Positions 57,801-64,000 of a stretch of 64,000 nucleotides of DNA are shown here, piece by piece. A program made the position numbers and the translations under genes. Positions within the stretch are counted from its first letter, which is position 1. Every line of letters starts with the position of its first letter. Origin of the DNA: Anniella stebbinsi (lineage: Eukaryota > Chordata > Lepidosauria > Squamata > Anniellidae); NCBI GenBank assembly GCA_029215795.1, contig JARDYH010000006.1:29543501-29607500 (forward strand), written 5' to 3'. Below the pieces are notes generated by a model. The model did not search any database. It had not been told where the DNA came from and worked only from the letters and a program-made list of their open reading frames with translations.

Positions 57801-59062
57801 AAAAACTATTTTCAAGCAAAGACTGTTTTTGGTTTTTTTAAAGAGATTGTACAATGTGAGCTCAAGTGTACAAGGTTCGCTACCGTTGAATGTTATGGTT
57901 GAATAATGAAAGGGAAAAGATGTGCCATATGGTTTCCATCAGTAGTGCAAAGACTTGCTTTTAAAAATTACTTACTATTAAAAGTAATTAGCTACATTCA
58001 TTCTAAGCAGAACAACATTGCTCCAGGTAATGCTGTTCAGTGATAATAAAGGAATTCCATAAAGAAAGTCTTGCTAAATAGTTAGTGCTTGCTGAAGTTA
58101 ATGGCAAATGCCTGCCATCCTGTTTAAAATTATACATGAATTCCATTAATATCTATGGGATGTAAGTGCATGCAACTGTGAGCAGGATTGCAGTCCTAAT
58201 GAGTCAAGCCTTGGGGCAGTTAATCAAATGAGGGAAAGGAAATTATGGAACATGGAAGAAATCTTCCAAGTGTGACAGTAAACCAACTTGGTTGGCATGT
58301 TAATTCAGTAGTTTCTAGGGTGCCGTGAAGTTCCCTAGGTGGTCTTGGCTGTCTCTGTGTCTCAATCCTACCTACCTTGCAGATTATTGTGAAAATACAA
58401 ATAGAAAACTCCATGTACATTGAGCTCTCCCTCATCCATGTACCTCGCTAGATGTTTGCCCTATCTCCATTAAATGAACATGCACATGTGTAAACGAGCC
58501 CTACTTTTCAAATATTAGCCCTGTTCCTTAGATGCTCTCATAAACAGCAGGCTTCCCCTTCCCTATTACCGCCAAACAGGAGTGTTACTTTTCTGGCAAA
58601 TGGAAACGCTGTATTTCATAGGCTCAGGCATGCACGGAAATCATGTAATAAATGTATTCTGGGCGGGAGGTTTCTTTCTGATGGGTATCACTCACACTCA
58701 AACTTCTGGAAGCAAGTAGAAATGCCTCATTCCCAGATTTCAGACATTTGCTGGGTGCCTCGCCTGCCGCCACCATCAGGCGCCTACCACCCTGGGACAG
58801 GCCAGCTCCGGGGTCTACCCAGTACCTTGAAGAGAGCTGCGTCCTCGTCGCGGTTGTAGTCCTGCTTGCCCGCGTGCTTCCAGGGGATGCGAAAGATGCT
58901 CTTCTCGTCATTCTCCCACACCAGGCCCGGGTACTTGGCGCTGTCAATCTGATCGATCAGCCACTGGCGGAGTTTGCCGTTGCCGCAACTCACCGAGCTC
59001 ATCCCGCCGCCCTCCTCGCTGCTACTGCTGCTGGTGCCCCGGCCGCCGCCCTCCAAGTTCAT
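40758..59062 (-). CDS. IRF4: IRF4, interferon regulatory factor 4, eight coding exons
   Basis: Complete coding region of IRF4, a nuclear transcription factor of lymphocytes, myeloid cells and melanocytes that binds ISRE and composite ETS/AP-1-IRF elements with PU.1/SPIB or BATF-JUN (family knowledge). Exons 58826-59062, 55693-55879, 54851-54939, 53463-53604, 49427-less 10 (49417)-49524, 46232-46585, 42686-42798 and 40758-40901 all have GT-AG borders and matching phases. They total 1374 nt, or 457 residues plus stop, against 451 in human. The DNA-binding domain (about residues 28-137) carries the tryptophan pentad W34, W49, W61, W81 and W100, and the recognition-helix motif RCALNKSNDF. A variable linker (about 142-250) is followed by the IRF association domain (about 255-420) and a C-terminus ending PVQE. 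The start ATG gives MNLEGGGRG, as in other IRF4 proteins. The extra residues are mainly a Ser/Glu/Gly insertion after residue 9. No frameshift or stop is seen. Confidence 0.97.
41371..41488. mobile_element. near-perfect palindromic element
   Basis: Arms of about 40 bp (from 41371 and back from 41488) share GAGCCTATCTACACTA and CTTTAAAATGGTTTATAAC with one or two mismatches, around a 38-nt centre. Family related to 19993-20130. Confidence 0.8.
41645..41790 (-). mobile_element. CR1-like LINE 3' tail
   Basis: GAGCCCTGCTGGAGCAGACC, CTAGTCCAGCATTCTATTCT and CACAGTGGC are the CR1-like tail seen at 6960 and 63150. Confidence 0.65.
42686..42798 (-). CDS. IRF4: IRF4 coding exon 7: association domain, third part
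   Basis: 113 nt, acceptor TTTTCAG, donor GTAAGT. It completes a split Glu codon, then reads LQAFAHHGRPLPRFQVVLCF, GEEFPDPQRQRKQITAH. FGEEFPDPQRQRK is a signature of IRF4. The GT at 42685 follows an in-frame His codon. Confidence 0.96.
42845..43400 (-). mobile_element. L2-like LINE 3' part with nested MITE
   Basis: ATTTTATACCTTCAATAAAT then, after the MITE at 42925-43065, the L2-like tail with CATCAGCCGTGGGGTGCC and CCAAGAAGGCCCTCTCTG (TRAFLVLAPHG on the minus strand). Degenerate. Confidence 0.6.
42925..43065. mobile_element. palindromic MITE-like element
   Basis: Inverted ends GGCTTCTCCAACCTAGCACA and GTGCCAGGTTAGGGAAGGCT. Centre has AACTCCCATAAGTCCCAGCT. Same family as 27320. Confidence 0.7.
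43445..43665. mobile_element. TIR element, GGCTGCATTCGGACAACAC type
   Basis: Close relative of 31607-31833 (shared GGTAATAATCAACTTTACAG and TTAGGATCAG.GCTGAGTTG). Inverted right end CCGTCTGAATTCAGCC. Target duplication not clear. Confidence 0.7.
44288..44562. mobile_element. TIR element with perfect 19-bp ends and ATA duplication
   Basis: Left GGCTTAGTTCGGACGACAC and right GTGTTGTCCGAACTAAGCC are inverted with one mismatch. ATA at 44285-44287 and 44563-44565 is the 3-bp target duplication. The interior differs from 31607, so this is a different subfamily with the same termini. Confidence 0.78.
44825..44994. mobile_element. foldback-family monomer, about 170 bp
   Basis: Left AGGGTGACCATATGAAAAGG and right ATCTGGTCACTCT, with AGGGCTCC / GAGCCCTGCCCTC further in, are inverted over about 35 bp. 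The same unit appears twice, in opposite directions, in the foldback dimers at 47986, 53060 and 60968. Confidence 0.75.
45838..45960 (-). mobile_element. L2-like LINE 3' terminus
   Basis: (ATTT)n followed by ATTTGTATACCGCCCCATAG and CCGAAGCTCTCTGGGCGG, the exact L2-like 3' end of 552. Confidence 0.75.
46232..46585 (-). CDS. IRF4: IRF4 coding exon 6: core of IRF association domain
   Basis: 354 nt, acceptor CTTTCAG, donor GTAATT. It completes a split Asp codon, then reads CRLHICLYYHETLVKEVTTS ... VLFPYPEDQSQRKTTEKLLS ... LYAKRLCQSRIYWDGPLAF ... KLEREQTCKLFDTQQFLS. This is the conserved IRF association domain, which mediates contact with partner factors such as PU.1 and other IRFs. It is the longest exon and clearly under constraint. 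Confidence 0.97.
47781..48322. mobile_element. TIR element with a foldback element nested inside
   Basis: Left GACCCTATTCAGACAACACG and right GTGTTGTCTGAATGGGACC are inverted. The interior shows palindromic CTAAGCCATGA / AACCATGGCTTAG. The right end is interrupted by the foldback element 47986-48302, with AGTGTATTGTCT before and AGTGTTGTCT after. Confidence 0.7.
47986..48302. mobile_element. foldback dimer element
   Basis: 317 bp, two 150-bp arms nearly reverse-complementary: AGGCTGACCATGTGAAAAGG ... versus ... CCTTTTCATATCATCAGCCT, and AACTAATTGCATAC / GTATGCAATTAGTT near the centre. Flanked by an approximately 10-bp target duplication. Confidence 0.8.
48830..48885. repeat. (CA)n-(TACA)n-(TA)n compound microsatellite
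   Basis: A run of CA, then TACA, then TA dinucleotides in a minus-strand L2-like copy. Confidence 0.85.
49019..49050. repeat. (CT)n microsatellite
   Basis: About 15 CT units with one interruption, 1.0 kb from the inner end of IRF4 intron 5. Confidence 0.85.
49417..49524 (-). CDS. IRF4: IRF4 coding exon 5: linker to association domain
   Basis: 108 nt, acceptor CAG, donor GTGTGT. Encodes CQVTGTFYACAPPEAQTPGI, then PIEPSIRSGEALSLA and one nucleotide of the Asp codon completed by the next exon. It has no internal ATG and is easily missed by ORF scanning; it was found by matching the conserved TGTFYACAPPE motif. In-phase joining to the exons on both sides confirms it. Confidence 0.95.
52325..52500. 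repeat. SINE-like repeat
   Basis: AACATAGGAAGCTGCCTTAA, CAGTCCATCTAGCTCAGTAT and CCAGCCCTACCTGAAGATGC; same family as 2195-2345 and better preserved. Confidence 0.6.
53060..53362. mobile_element. foldback dimer element next to IRF4 exon 4 donor
   Basis: 303 bp. Left AGGGTGACCATATGAAAAGG and right CCTTTTCATATGGTCACCCT are perfect reverse complements. Arms then continue with TTTAACAG..., AAAGGGACTTTCAGCAGGTG / CACCTGTTGAAAGTCCCTTT and more, about 140 bp per arm. Flanks AACTAGATT and AAGCTAGAT look like a slightly damaged 9-bp target duplication. Confidence 0.82.
53463..53604 (-). CDS. IRF4: IRF4 coding exon 4: linker
   Basis: 142 nt, acceptor CTCAG, donor GTAAGA. Encodes VPSYMVSHDRNWREYVPEQS and ends HHWQGPACQN plus one nucleotide of a Gly codon. 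WREYVP and HHWQGPAC match the IRF4 linker. The donor lies 100 nt from a 300-bp foldback element in the next intron (53060-53362). Confidence 0.95.
53605..54850 (-). other. IRF4: IRF4 intron between coding exons 3 and 4
   Basis: Corresponds by exon order to human intron 4, where a TFAP2A-bound pigmentation enhancer is known (rs12203592). I could not recognise that element by eye here. It contains a palindromic MITE (53827-53940) and a short palindromic copy near 53990-54045. Confidence 0.65.
53827..53940. mobile_element. palindromic MITE-like element
   Basis: AGCCCTCCAGGTATTTTTGG, ACTCCCATCAGCCCCACCTA and inverted end AAAGCATCTGGAGGACACCA; same family as 27320 and 42925. Confidence 0.7.
54851..54939 (-). 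CDS. IRF4: IRF4 coding exon 3: start of linker
   Basis: 89 nt with acceptor GCAG and donor GTACAG. Two nucleotides complete a split Gly codon, then AKQLSMEDPQMIMNNAYTMN and SPYPALPSQ. This Pro/Met/Tyr-rich linker is less conserved than the DBD, which explains the substitutions relative to mammals. Confidence 0.94.
55693..55879 (-). CDS. IRF4: IRF4 coding exon 2: second DBD half
   Basis: 187 nt (62 codons + 1 nt), acceptor CAG and donor GTAGGG. Encodes AWALFKGKFREGIDKPDPPT, then WKTRLRCALNKSNDFEEL and SDPYKVYRIVPEGAKK. It contains W81 and W100 of the tryptophan repeat and the DNA-recognition helix (R105, C106, N109, K110). This segment looks essentially identical to the mammalian protein, consistent with strong constraint. 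Confidence 0.97.
55880..58825 (-). other. IRF4: IRF4 intron between the first two coding exons
   Basis: 2.9 kb, containing a TIR element (56849-57071) and two related blocks (56700-56840 and 57490-57640, both with GAATCTGCCT/GATCTGCCT, GGAAGG, AGAGGTCCCT-like words). The rest is unassigned. Confidence 0.7.
56849..57071. mobile_element. TIR element, GGCTCAATTAGGACGACAC type
   Basis: Inverted relative of 31607 and 43445: it has GTCAACTCAGTGCTGATCCT and TAAAGTTGATTATTACCCC. Right end CGTGTCCGAATTGAGCC. The orientation is opposite to 43445. Confidence 0.72.
58826..59062 (-). CDS. IRF4: IRF4 coding exon 1 (exon 2 of mRNA): N-terminus and first DBD half
   Basis: 79 codons from ATG at 59062 to donor GTACTG. 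It starts MNLEGGGRG, followed by Thr, five Ser, two Glu and three Gly, then MSSVSCGNGKLRQWLIDQID and ...YPGLVWENDEKSIFRIPWKH. The DBD tryptophans W34, W49 and W61 are here. A second in-frame ATG at codon 21 (MSSVSC) could serve as an alternative start. The exon lies inside the CpG-rich region. An antisense ORF across it (58748-59338, +) is a shadow. Confidence 0.96.
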
Positions 59063-59098
59063 GCCACGCGCCCCGCCGCCTGCGCTGCTCCTCCCCTG
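59063..59098 (-). other. IRF4: IRF4 5' UTR part in the first coding exon
   Basis: 36 nt between a good acceptor (pyrimidine tract CCCCTCTTCCTTCCTTCAG, ending at 59099) and the start ATG. A second AG three bases on would start the exon at 59095. IRF4 genes have a non-coding first exon, so a splice here is expected. Confidence 0.65.
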
Positions 59099-59976
59099 CT
59101 GAAGGAAGGAAGAGGGGACGGTGAGCGCCCCGCTCAGTCACGTGCCAAGCACCAGCCACACGCGCGCGTCAGTTCCAGACAAACTCCTCCACGCACCGCA
59201 ACAGCCCTTCCGCGCACTCCCGCCTCCTCTTTCTTGCGCGCGCACGGACGCGCGCGCGCACACACGTATCGTCGGGAAAGACTTCTCCTTGCACCAAAGA
59301 AGCGGGCGCAACAGAAAGCCACCCCCCCAGTTCCTTAAATCCCTTTCCAGCAAGTTTGAAACCCGCTGGCACCATTTCTCACGCTGTAGTCCGACACACC
59401 CTAGAAAGCGCAGGGTTGTGGGAAGGCTGCCTGAAACTCTCCTTTAAACTCCCACCTGTTGCTCGATTCACTCGTTCACGCAGACCCGCGCGGGCCTAAG
59501 CAAAACGTCTTCGTCTTTACCACATGTCGCCCGTCCTCGTCCCCAGGTTCCGTTTCTAACACTATAACGCAACAGTTGACCTCCCTTCTCCTTGCAGGCT
59601 TTTTCAGCTCCCCCTCTTTTCACCTGTGGCAACATGGGCGTTCCTATCCCTTGCGCGCTGCACGGCTTCGGTTACTGCGCTTCACGAACAAACGCGCCCC
59701 TCGCTCTTTTCTTCACTCACAAAGTAAACGCTGTTTTAACCCTGCGCCCCGCCACCCTTGTCGTACCTTTAGTCATACCTTTAGTAATTCAGTCCAACTG
59801 CGTTTGGGGGGGCCTCTTGCTCACTTTGGACACCTGCCCCTGAAGTCCTGCCCTGAACGCACACGGAGTCCTAAGGACTGCCCGATTCCTCCTTTGTCAT
59901 AGGTCTGATTCCGCCGCCCCCTTCTCCTGACCAGGGACATATCCACGGGCGCAAGCATCCTCACAGGCAGACTCTC

Positions 59977-60012
59977 ACACACGCGCGCGCGCGCGCGCAC
60001 ACACACACACGC
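59977..60012. repeat. (CG)n-(CA)n tract
   Basis: Alternating CG then CA dinucleotides, potentially Z-DNA forming, inside the IRF4 CpG region. Confidence 0.85.
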
Positions 60013-60132
60013 TCCCCCTCCACAGGCATTATTTTATGCCCGGTTTTCCCCAGAGATTCTTTGTTTTTCTCGTTTGTTACCCACACGGCCAAACTCCGTT
60101 CCTCAGACAGACGCAACTTCATTCATATTCTT

Positions 60133-60167
<35 letters not shown>

Positions 60168-60310
60168 AACACACACACACGACGACTGTGTAGACATTCT
60201 CCCCGTACTTGTTTCCCCGGTTTCCTTCTGCGTATCACTTTTCATAAATGCACACCCTCGGCCCTTCCTCACCGGGTCTAATGGTTCCTTCATACACCTT
60301 CTACTCTCCC

Positions 60311-60336
60311 GGCCGCCGCCGCCGCCGCCGCCGCCG
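60311..60336. repeat. (GCC)n trinucleotide repeat
   Basis: About eight GCC units near the presumed IRF4 transcription start. Confidence 0.85.
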
Positions 60337-60857
60337 TCCTCTCCCTCACGCTGTTCAAGCAGCAGCAGCAGCAGCCTCCCTTCCCACGCGCTGGTCTCTC
60401 CACGACTCCGCGGGAAACTCCTCACATTCACCCGCAACGCCGCTCTGCTGTTACCGTCATTCCCGCCCTCGCTTACTCACTCGCACGCAGACCCCGAGAG
60501 CGAGTCCGGCCGGTGGCGGCTCTGCCCACCTACACACACACCCCTTTCCGAGCCGGAGAGCGCATGAGCAGGGCAGCTCGGCTTCTTCTCATCCTCATGA
60601 TACATTTCTCCTCAGCAGCCCAAGAGGCGCCGGAAGACACGCTGGCTCGGCGTGGGGGACTCGCCGCGGCTTGGCTCCCCACAGGCACGCCGACCCTGTC
60701 GCGTTTCAGCAGTACCACATCCTGACAGTTGGTTAGAAGCTATTGGGTGCATTTTATGGTGAATATTTCAGTGGGACTCATTCCCAAGTCAGGGTGTCCA
60801 GGAAGAACCGCAGCTCCCGCTTGCATCTGGAGACCAGTCGCTGACTTGGAAGTAGTG

Positions 60858-60945
60858 GGCTGCATCCAATGTTAGTCCTACTTAGAATAAACCCATTGAA
60901 ACGAATGGGACTTAAGTTGGACCAACATTGGGTACGACCCAGTAA
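60858..60945. repeat. short palindromic element
   Basis: GCTGCATCCAATGTTAGTCC and inverted ACATTGGGTACGACCCAG with AAACCCATTGAAACGAATGG at the centre. Related to 62391-62463. Confidence 0.6.
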
Positions 60946-60967
60946 ATGCAAATAAACCTCCTCCAGT

Positions 60968-61286
60968 AGGGTGACCAGATGAAATCCAGGTCAGTGCTCA
61001 TATAACTTTAACAGTTGTAGAGAAAAGGGAATTTCAACCAGTGTCATTTGTATGCAATTAGTTCCTGGTGAAATTCCCTCTTCATCACAACATTTAAAGT
61101 TGCAGGGGCCCTGCCTTCTTTTGTATATGGTCACTCTACTATAGTGCCTGCAACTTTAACTGTTGTGATGAAGAGGGAATTTCACCAGGAACTAATTGCA
61201 TACAAATGACACTGGCTGAAATTCCCTTTTCCCTACAACTGTTAAAGTTACATGAGCACTGACCTGGATTTTATCTGGTCAGCCTA
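60968..61286. mobile_element. foldback dimer element with exact 9-bp target duplication
   Basis: Left AGGGTGACCAGATGAAATCC, right GGATTTTATCTGGTCAGCCT. Internal ATTTCAACCAGTGTCATTTG and AAATGACACTGGCTGAAAT show the inverted arms. TCCTCCAGT at 60959-60967 and 61287-61295 is an exact target duplication. Confidence 0.85.
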
Positions 61287-61295
61287 TCCTCCAGT

Positions 61296-64000
61296 CCTAT
61301 GATGACCATTGATTTGGGAGGAGGGCTGTAGTTCTGTGCACACAATCACTTGGGAGTACGTCCTCCGGGCATTATTTCCGAACAAAGGAGCATGGGGTTG
61401 GGTTGTGCAATCCTATGCTTGTTTCCCAGAAATCTTCATTGGGTTTAATCCCTAAATAAACGCATTTATGATAGGAGCCTAAAGTTACAATAAGATTTAA
61501 GCAAATCTGAGTAGGTCTTATTTCTGTCCCACTTATTTCAGTGGATCAACCCGAAAACTGCAATCCTAGACCCGTTTCCTTAGGACTAAACTCCAGTGAA
61601 CTCAATGGGTCTGAGCAGGCGTACACTGAATTGCACACTGTTAGGGTTCTAAGGCTTTTCAGTGTCTTCCAGCCACATTGCATGACCGTTAATCACATTG
61701 AAATTGGCAGGACTTCTACATTAAAATGTGTTGAAGCGATGTTGGTACATGCAACGAGACAGACTCTGGCGAAATCTTGGAGGTGCAATTGAAGGCAAGA
61801 AGATTTGCCACTGTCTTGAATGATGCATAGTGGGAGATGTTCAGCTTCTCATGGATAGATAGTAATCACACCTGCACAATTTATATACCAACAAACAAGG
61901 GTAGAGGGTGGGGTGGATTTCTAAACAAAGCCAATCCTTTTCCGTGGGCGATTAAATGCTTTAAAAACCTCAAATGCACATTATTTCTCCCCTTCCCACC
62001 AAGACTGTTCACCTGTAGAAATGAATTACGTATAGGCTCAGGCGCAGTTACTTATGGAACCATGAAATTAAACACTATAAACAAACTATTCATACAGGCT
62101 GCATGTGTGGACTGTAGTAGGGGAGACTGTGACAAGTATACATAGGAGGCAGCACAACTGAGTAAACAGTGTGCTTTCCCCCTATAGACGCCTAGATACA
62201 TATAAATTATCTGGATGTAAAAAAAATGTTACATCAGCGAACGCATAGCCCGCGGTATACAGAGAGACTTAAGTGGCTTAAGCTTAAAAGTGAATACATT
62301 CTATTAAGGAAAAGCATACTAAGGAAAACCATTATCTGATTTGGGATTAATAACGCACGCACACACGCACATTATTAAAGGAGACAAGATTGGGTTGTAT
62401 CCAATGTTAATCTTGTTTAGAGCAGACCTATTGAAATGAATGGAATAAGTTGGATACAACCCATTGTAACTGCACTGCTAGCCTTCATCTGTCTCTACTC
62501 TCTTTTGGCCCTCCCATTGTCGAAATTTCGACAGCAAGCCCTTGGGGGCAAAGACAGTGTAGCTGTGGTGTGGATCGCACACAGCATGAAATGGCAGTAA
62601 CTAGTAGTCAGTAACTAATTCACTTCAGTTTTCTTTACCTCTCTACAGTCAACAGTGGCAATGTCTTAGACCTGCACCTACTTTCATTTGTGACCTTCAT
62701 ATTACCCCTTTCAGTTTGCTTAAACCCCACAGTTCAAGTGGGTTTCCCTTACTTCTCTTTCTCTCTTGAAAGCTCCGTATCTTCCCTTCTAAAATGGAGT
62801 GGGCTTAACTTTGCCCATTTCTGTCGGACAAAAACCAAACACTAACCTCTTGAAATTCAACAGGTGACTCAGTTGGTTTCATATTACCTTTCGCGGAGGG
62901 TGGGAAGCTTCTGTTAGTAGTAGCCGAATCTAAGCAGATCTGGTCCCTTTGCAATCTAACTACTGCTGCTGCTCTCTCTTAGGTCAGGCAGGGGTAGGGG
63001 ACAGTGTCATTCTCTCAGCCAAGGCCACCTTCTAATATGTTTTGATGTGGTGATAACACAGCCCTGTAAGTTTATGGACTTGACACATACATACATTACA
63101 GATACACATAACTGTGGCAATTCTTCACCCCCGGGGGGGAGGGGGGTTAGAACCTAAGAAGAGCCTTGCTGGATCAGACCAAAGGTCTATGTACTCTCCT
63201 GTTAGGGTTAGGTTATGCACATCGGAAGCCTTCAAACAGCGTTTGACAGAAAAAGCCCTCTCCTAATAGCCAAAGAGGTACATTGCCTCTGAACATGGAG
63301 GTTCCATTTAGCTATTGATAGACCTACTGGTCCATGAATTTGTCTAATCCCCTTGAAAGCCACCTAAGCCATTGGCCATCTTACTGCAGTAACTGCAACC
63401 AGTGTTTAGATGGCTTGAGATGACGTTAAGCAAGGGGGGGGCACAGAGTGGTAGCAAAATATGTAGTTGCCATCTGGCTTCATATTATCATAAAGTAATA
63501 TTATCTAGATGTGGATTTCTTTCTTTTCCCATGTTTGCCCCGTCAACTCCACCTGTCCATTTCTGAACTGTCTCTATGCAGTATGTGGCAGGTTTGCACT
63601 TATTAGGAGCTACACAATCATCACCTCTTGAGAAAGAAGAGGTGTAATCATTAATATGTTCAGGAGCCCATTTTTGTCTTCGTATGCGTGTCAAGGTCCA
63701 TCAAAGCTTGACCTTGGCATTTTCTAATTTTGGGTCTATTTTGCATCTCTCATGATGTGGTGGGACTGGAAAGACAGCCCCAAAGTTGATCCCACTTGGA
63801 ACTTCGACTTGGAAGTTAGGTCTAGAGTGCATCTTAAAGGTACCTTTCTATTCCCAAACCCATTCCTTTGGTTGTGATTCCATTTACCTCCATGGGAGAA
63901 TTGGAAACTCCCTGCACTGTCTTTTAGGCTTTTCTTCAATTACCTTGCTCTGGGATTTTTCTCCTTTTTCCTCTGACAACTAGCCATTATAGCTCATCTG
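61296..64000. other. IRF4 upstream flank, no gene seen
   Basis: Contains short palindromic copies (61400-61630, 62391-62463) and a CR1-like tail (63150-63400, -). No coding exon of DUSP22, the next gene on this side in mammals, is recognised. ORFs here are small and uninformative. Confidence 0.55.
63150..63400 (-). mobile_element. CR1-like LINE 3' tail
   Basis: GAGCCTTGCTGGATCAGACC, then TAGCTATTGATAGACC and CCATGAATTTGTCTAATCCC, as in the minus-strand copy at 6960-7260. Confidence 0.65.

Larger units (their letters stand above)
58740..60725 (-). promoter_or_regulatory. IRF4: CpG-rich IRF4 promoter / exon 1 region
   Basis: Marked CpG and GC enrichment compared with the AT-rich surroundings, covering the first coding exon and about 1.6 kb upstream. 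It includes (CG)n/(CA)n at 59977-60012, (CT)n near 60131-60157, (GCC)n at 60311-60336 and (GCA)n near 60359-60376. The IRF4 promoter is a CpG island in mammals. A donor-like GTGAGTAAGC read on the - strand at 60480-60471 lies at a plausible distance for the end of non-coding exon 1; this is inference only. No TATA box is evident. Confidence 0.7.

Noticed and set aside
58748..59338. 196-aa + strand ORF, the longest of the GC-rich region
   Set aside because: It is antisense to the clear IRF4 first coding exon. Its Ala/Pro/Arg-rich content follows from GC-rich sequence.
60471..60484. Assigning IRF4 non-coding exon 1 as a firm feature at this donor-like site
   Set aside because: Only a donor-like word and a plausible distance support it; kept as a remark within the promoter entry.
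60036..60736. Overlapping ORFs (up to 168 aa) in the CpG region
   Set aside because: Built from (CT)n, (CA)n, (GCC)n and (GCA)n repeats; no domain; no conserved start context.

Overview
This is a vertebrate nuclear genomic window, most likely from a squamate reptile (probably a lizard). The evidence is intron-split genes with GT-AG junctions, a CpG-rich promoter region, and a repeat mix of CR1-like, L2-like and R4-like LINE fragments, a tRNA-derived SINE, many microsatellites and many short palindromic or terminal-inverted-repeat (TIR) elements. Only two protein genes are supported. They converge tail to tail, as EXOC2 and IRF4 do in mammals (established synteny).

Layout. Positions 1-13.9 kb hold the last five coding exons of EXOC2 (exocyst subunit Sec5) on the + strand, ending with a TAA at 13201-13203 and a poly(A) signal at 13856. 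Positions 13.9-35.6 kb are intergenic and made largely of old LINE, SINE and DNA-element fragments, with no recognisable gene. Positions 35.6-60.7 kb hold the whole coding region of IRF4 (interferon regulatory factor 4) on the - strand. Eight coding exons join in phase to 457 codons plus stop (59062 down to 40758), with a putative long 3' UTR down to about 35.6 kb and a CpG-rich 5' region at 58.7-60.7 kb. Positions 60.7-64 kb are upstream flank containing more repeats.

The two genes are not an operon. EXOC2 is a housekeeping vesicle-tethering gene; IRF4 is a lineage-restricted transcription factor of lymphoid and pigment cells. They are related here only by conserved order.

The most interesting material lies in the repeats. 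One family of about 170 bp with inverted ends also occurs as roughly 300-bp head-to-head 'foldback' dimers with 9-10 bp target duplications; one dimer sits 100 nt from the 5' splice site of IRF4 exon 5. A second TIR family makes 3-bp target duplications. There are nested insertions with reconstructable empty sites, a near-perfect 22-bp hairpin in the EXOC2 3' UTR, an inverted LINE pair in an EXOC2 intron, and a serine/glutamate insertion in the IRF4 N-terminus. I found no evidence of a wholly new gene system. Repeat family names are assigned by eye and need a library search.
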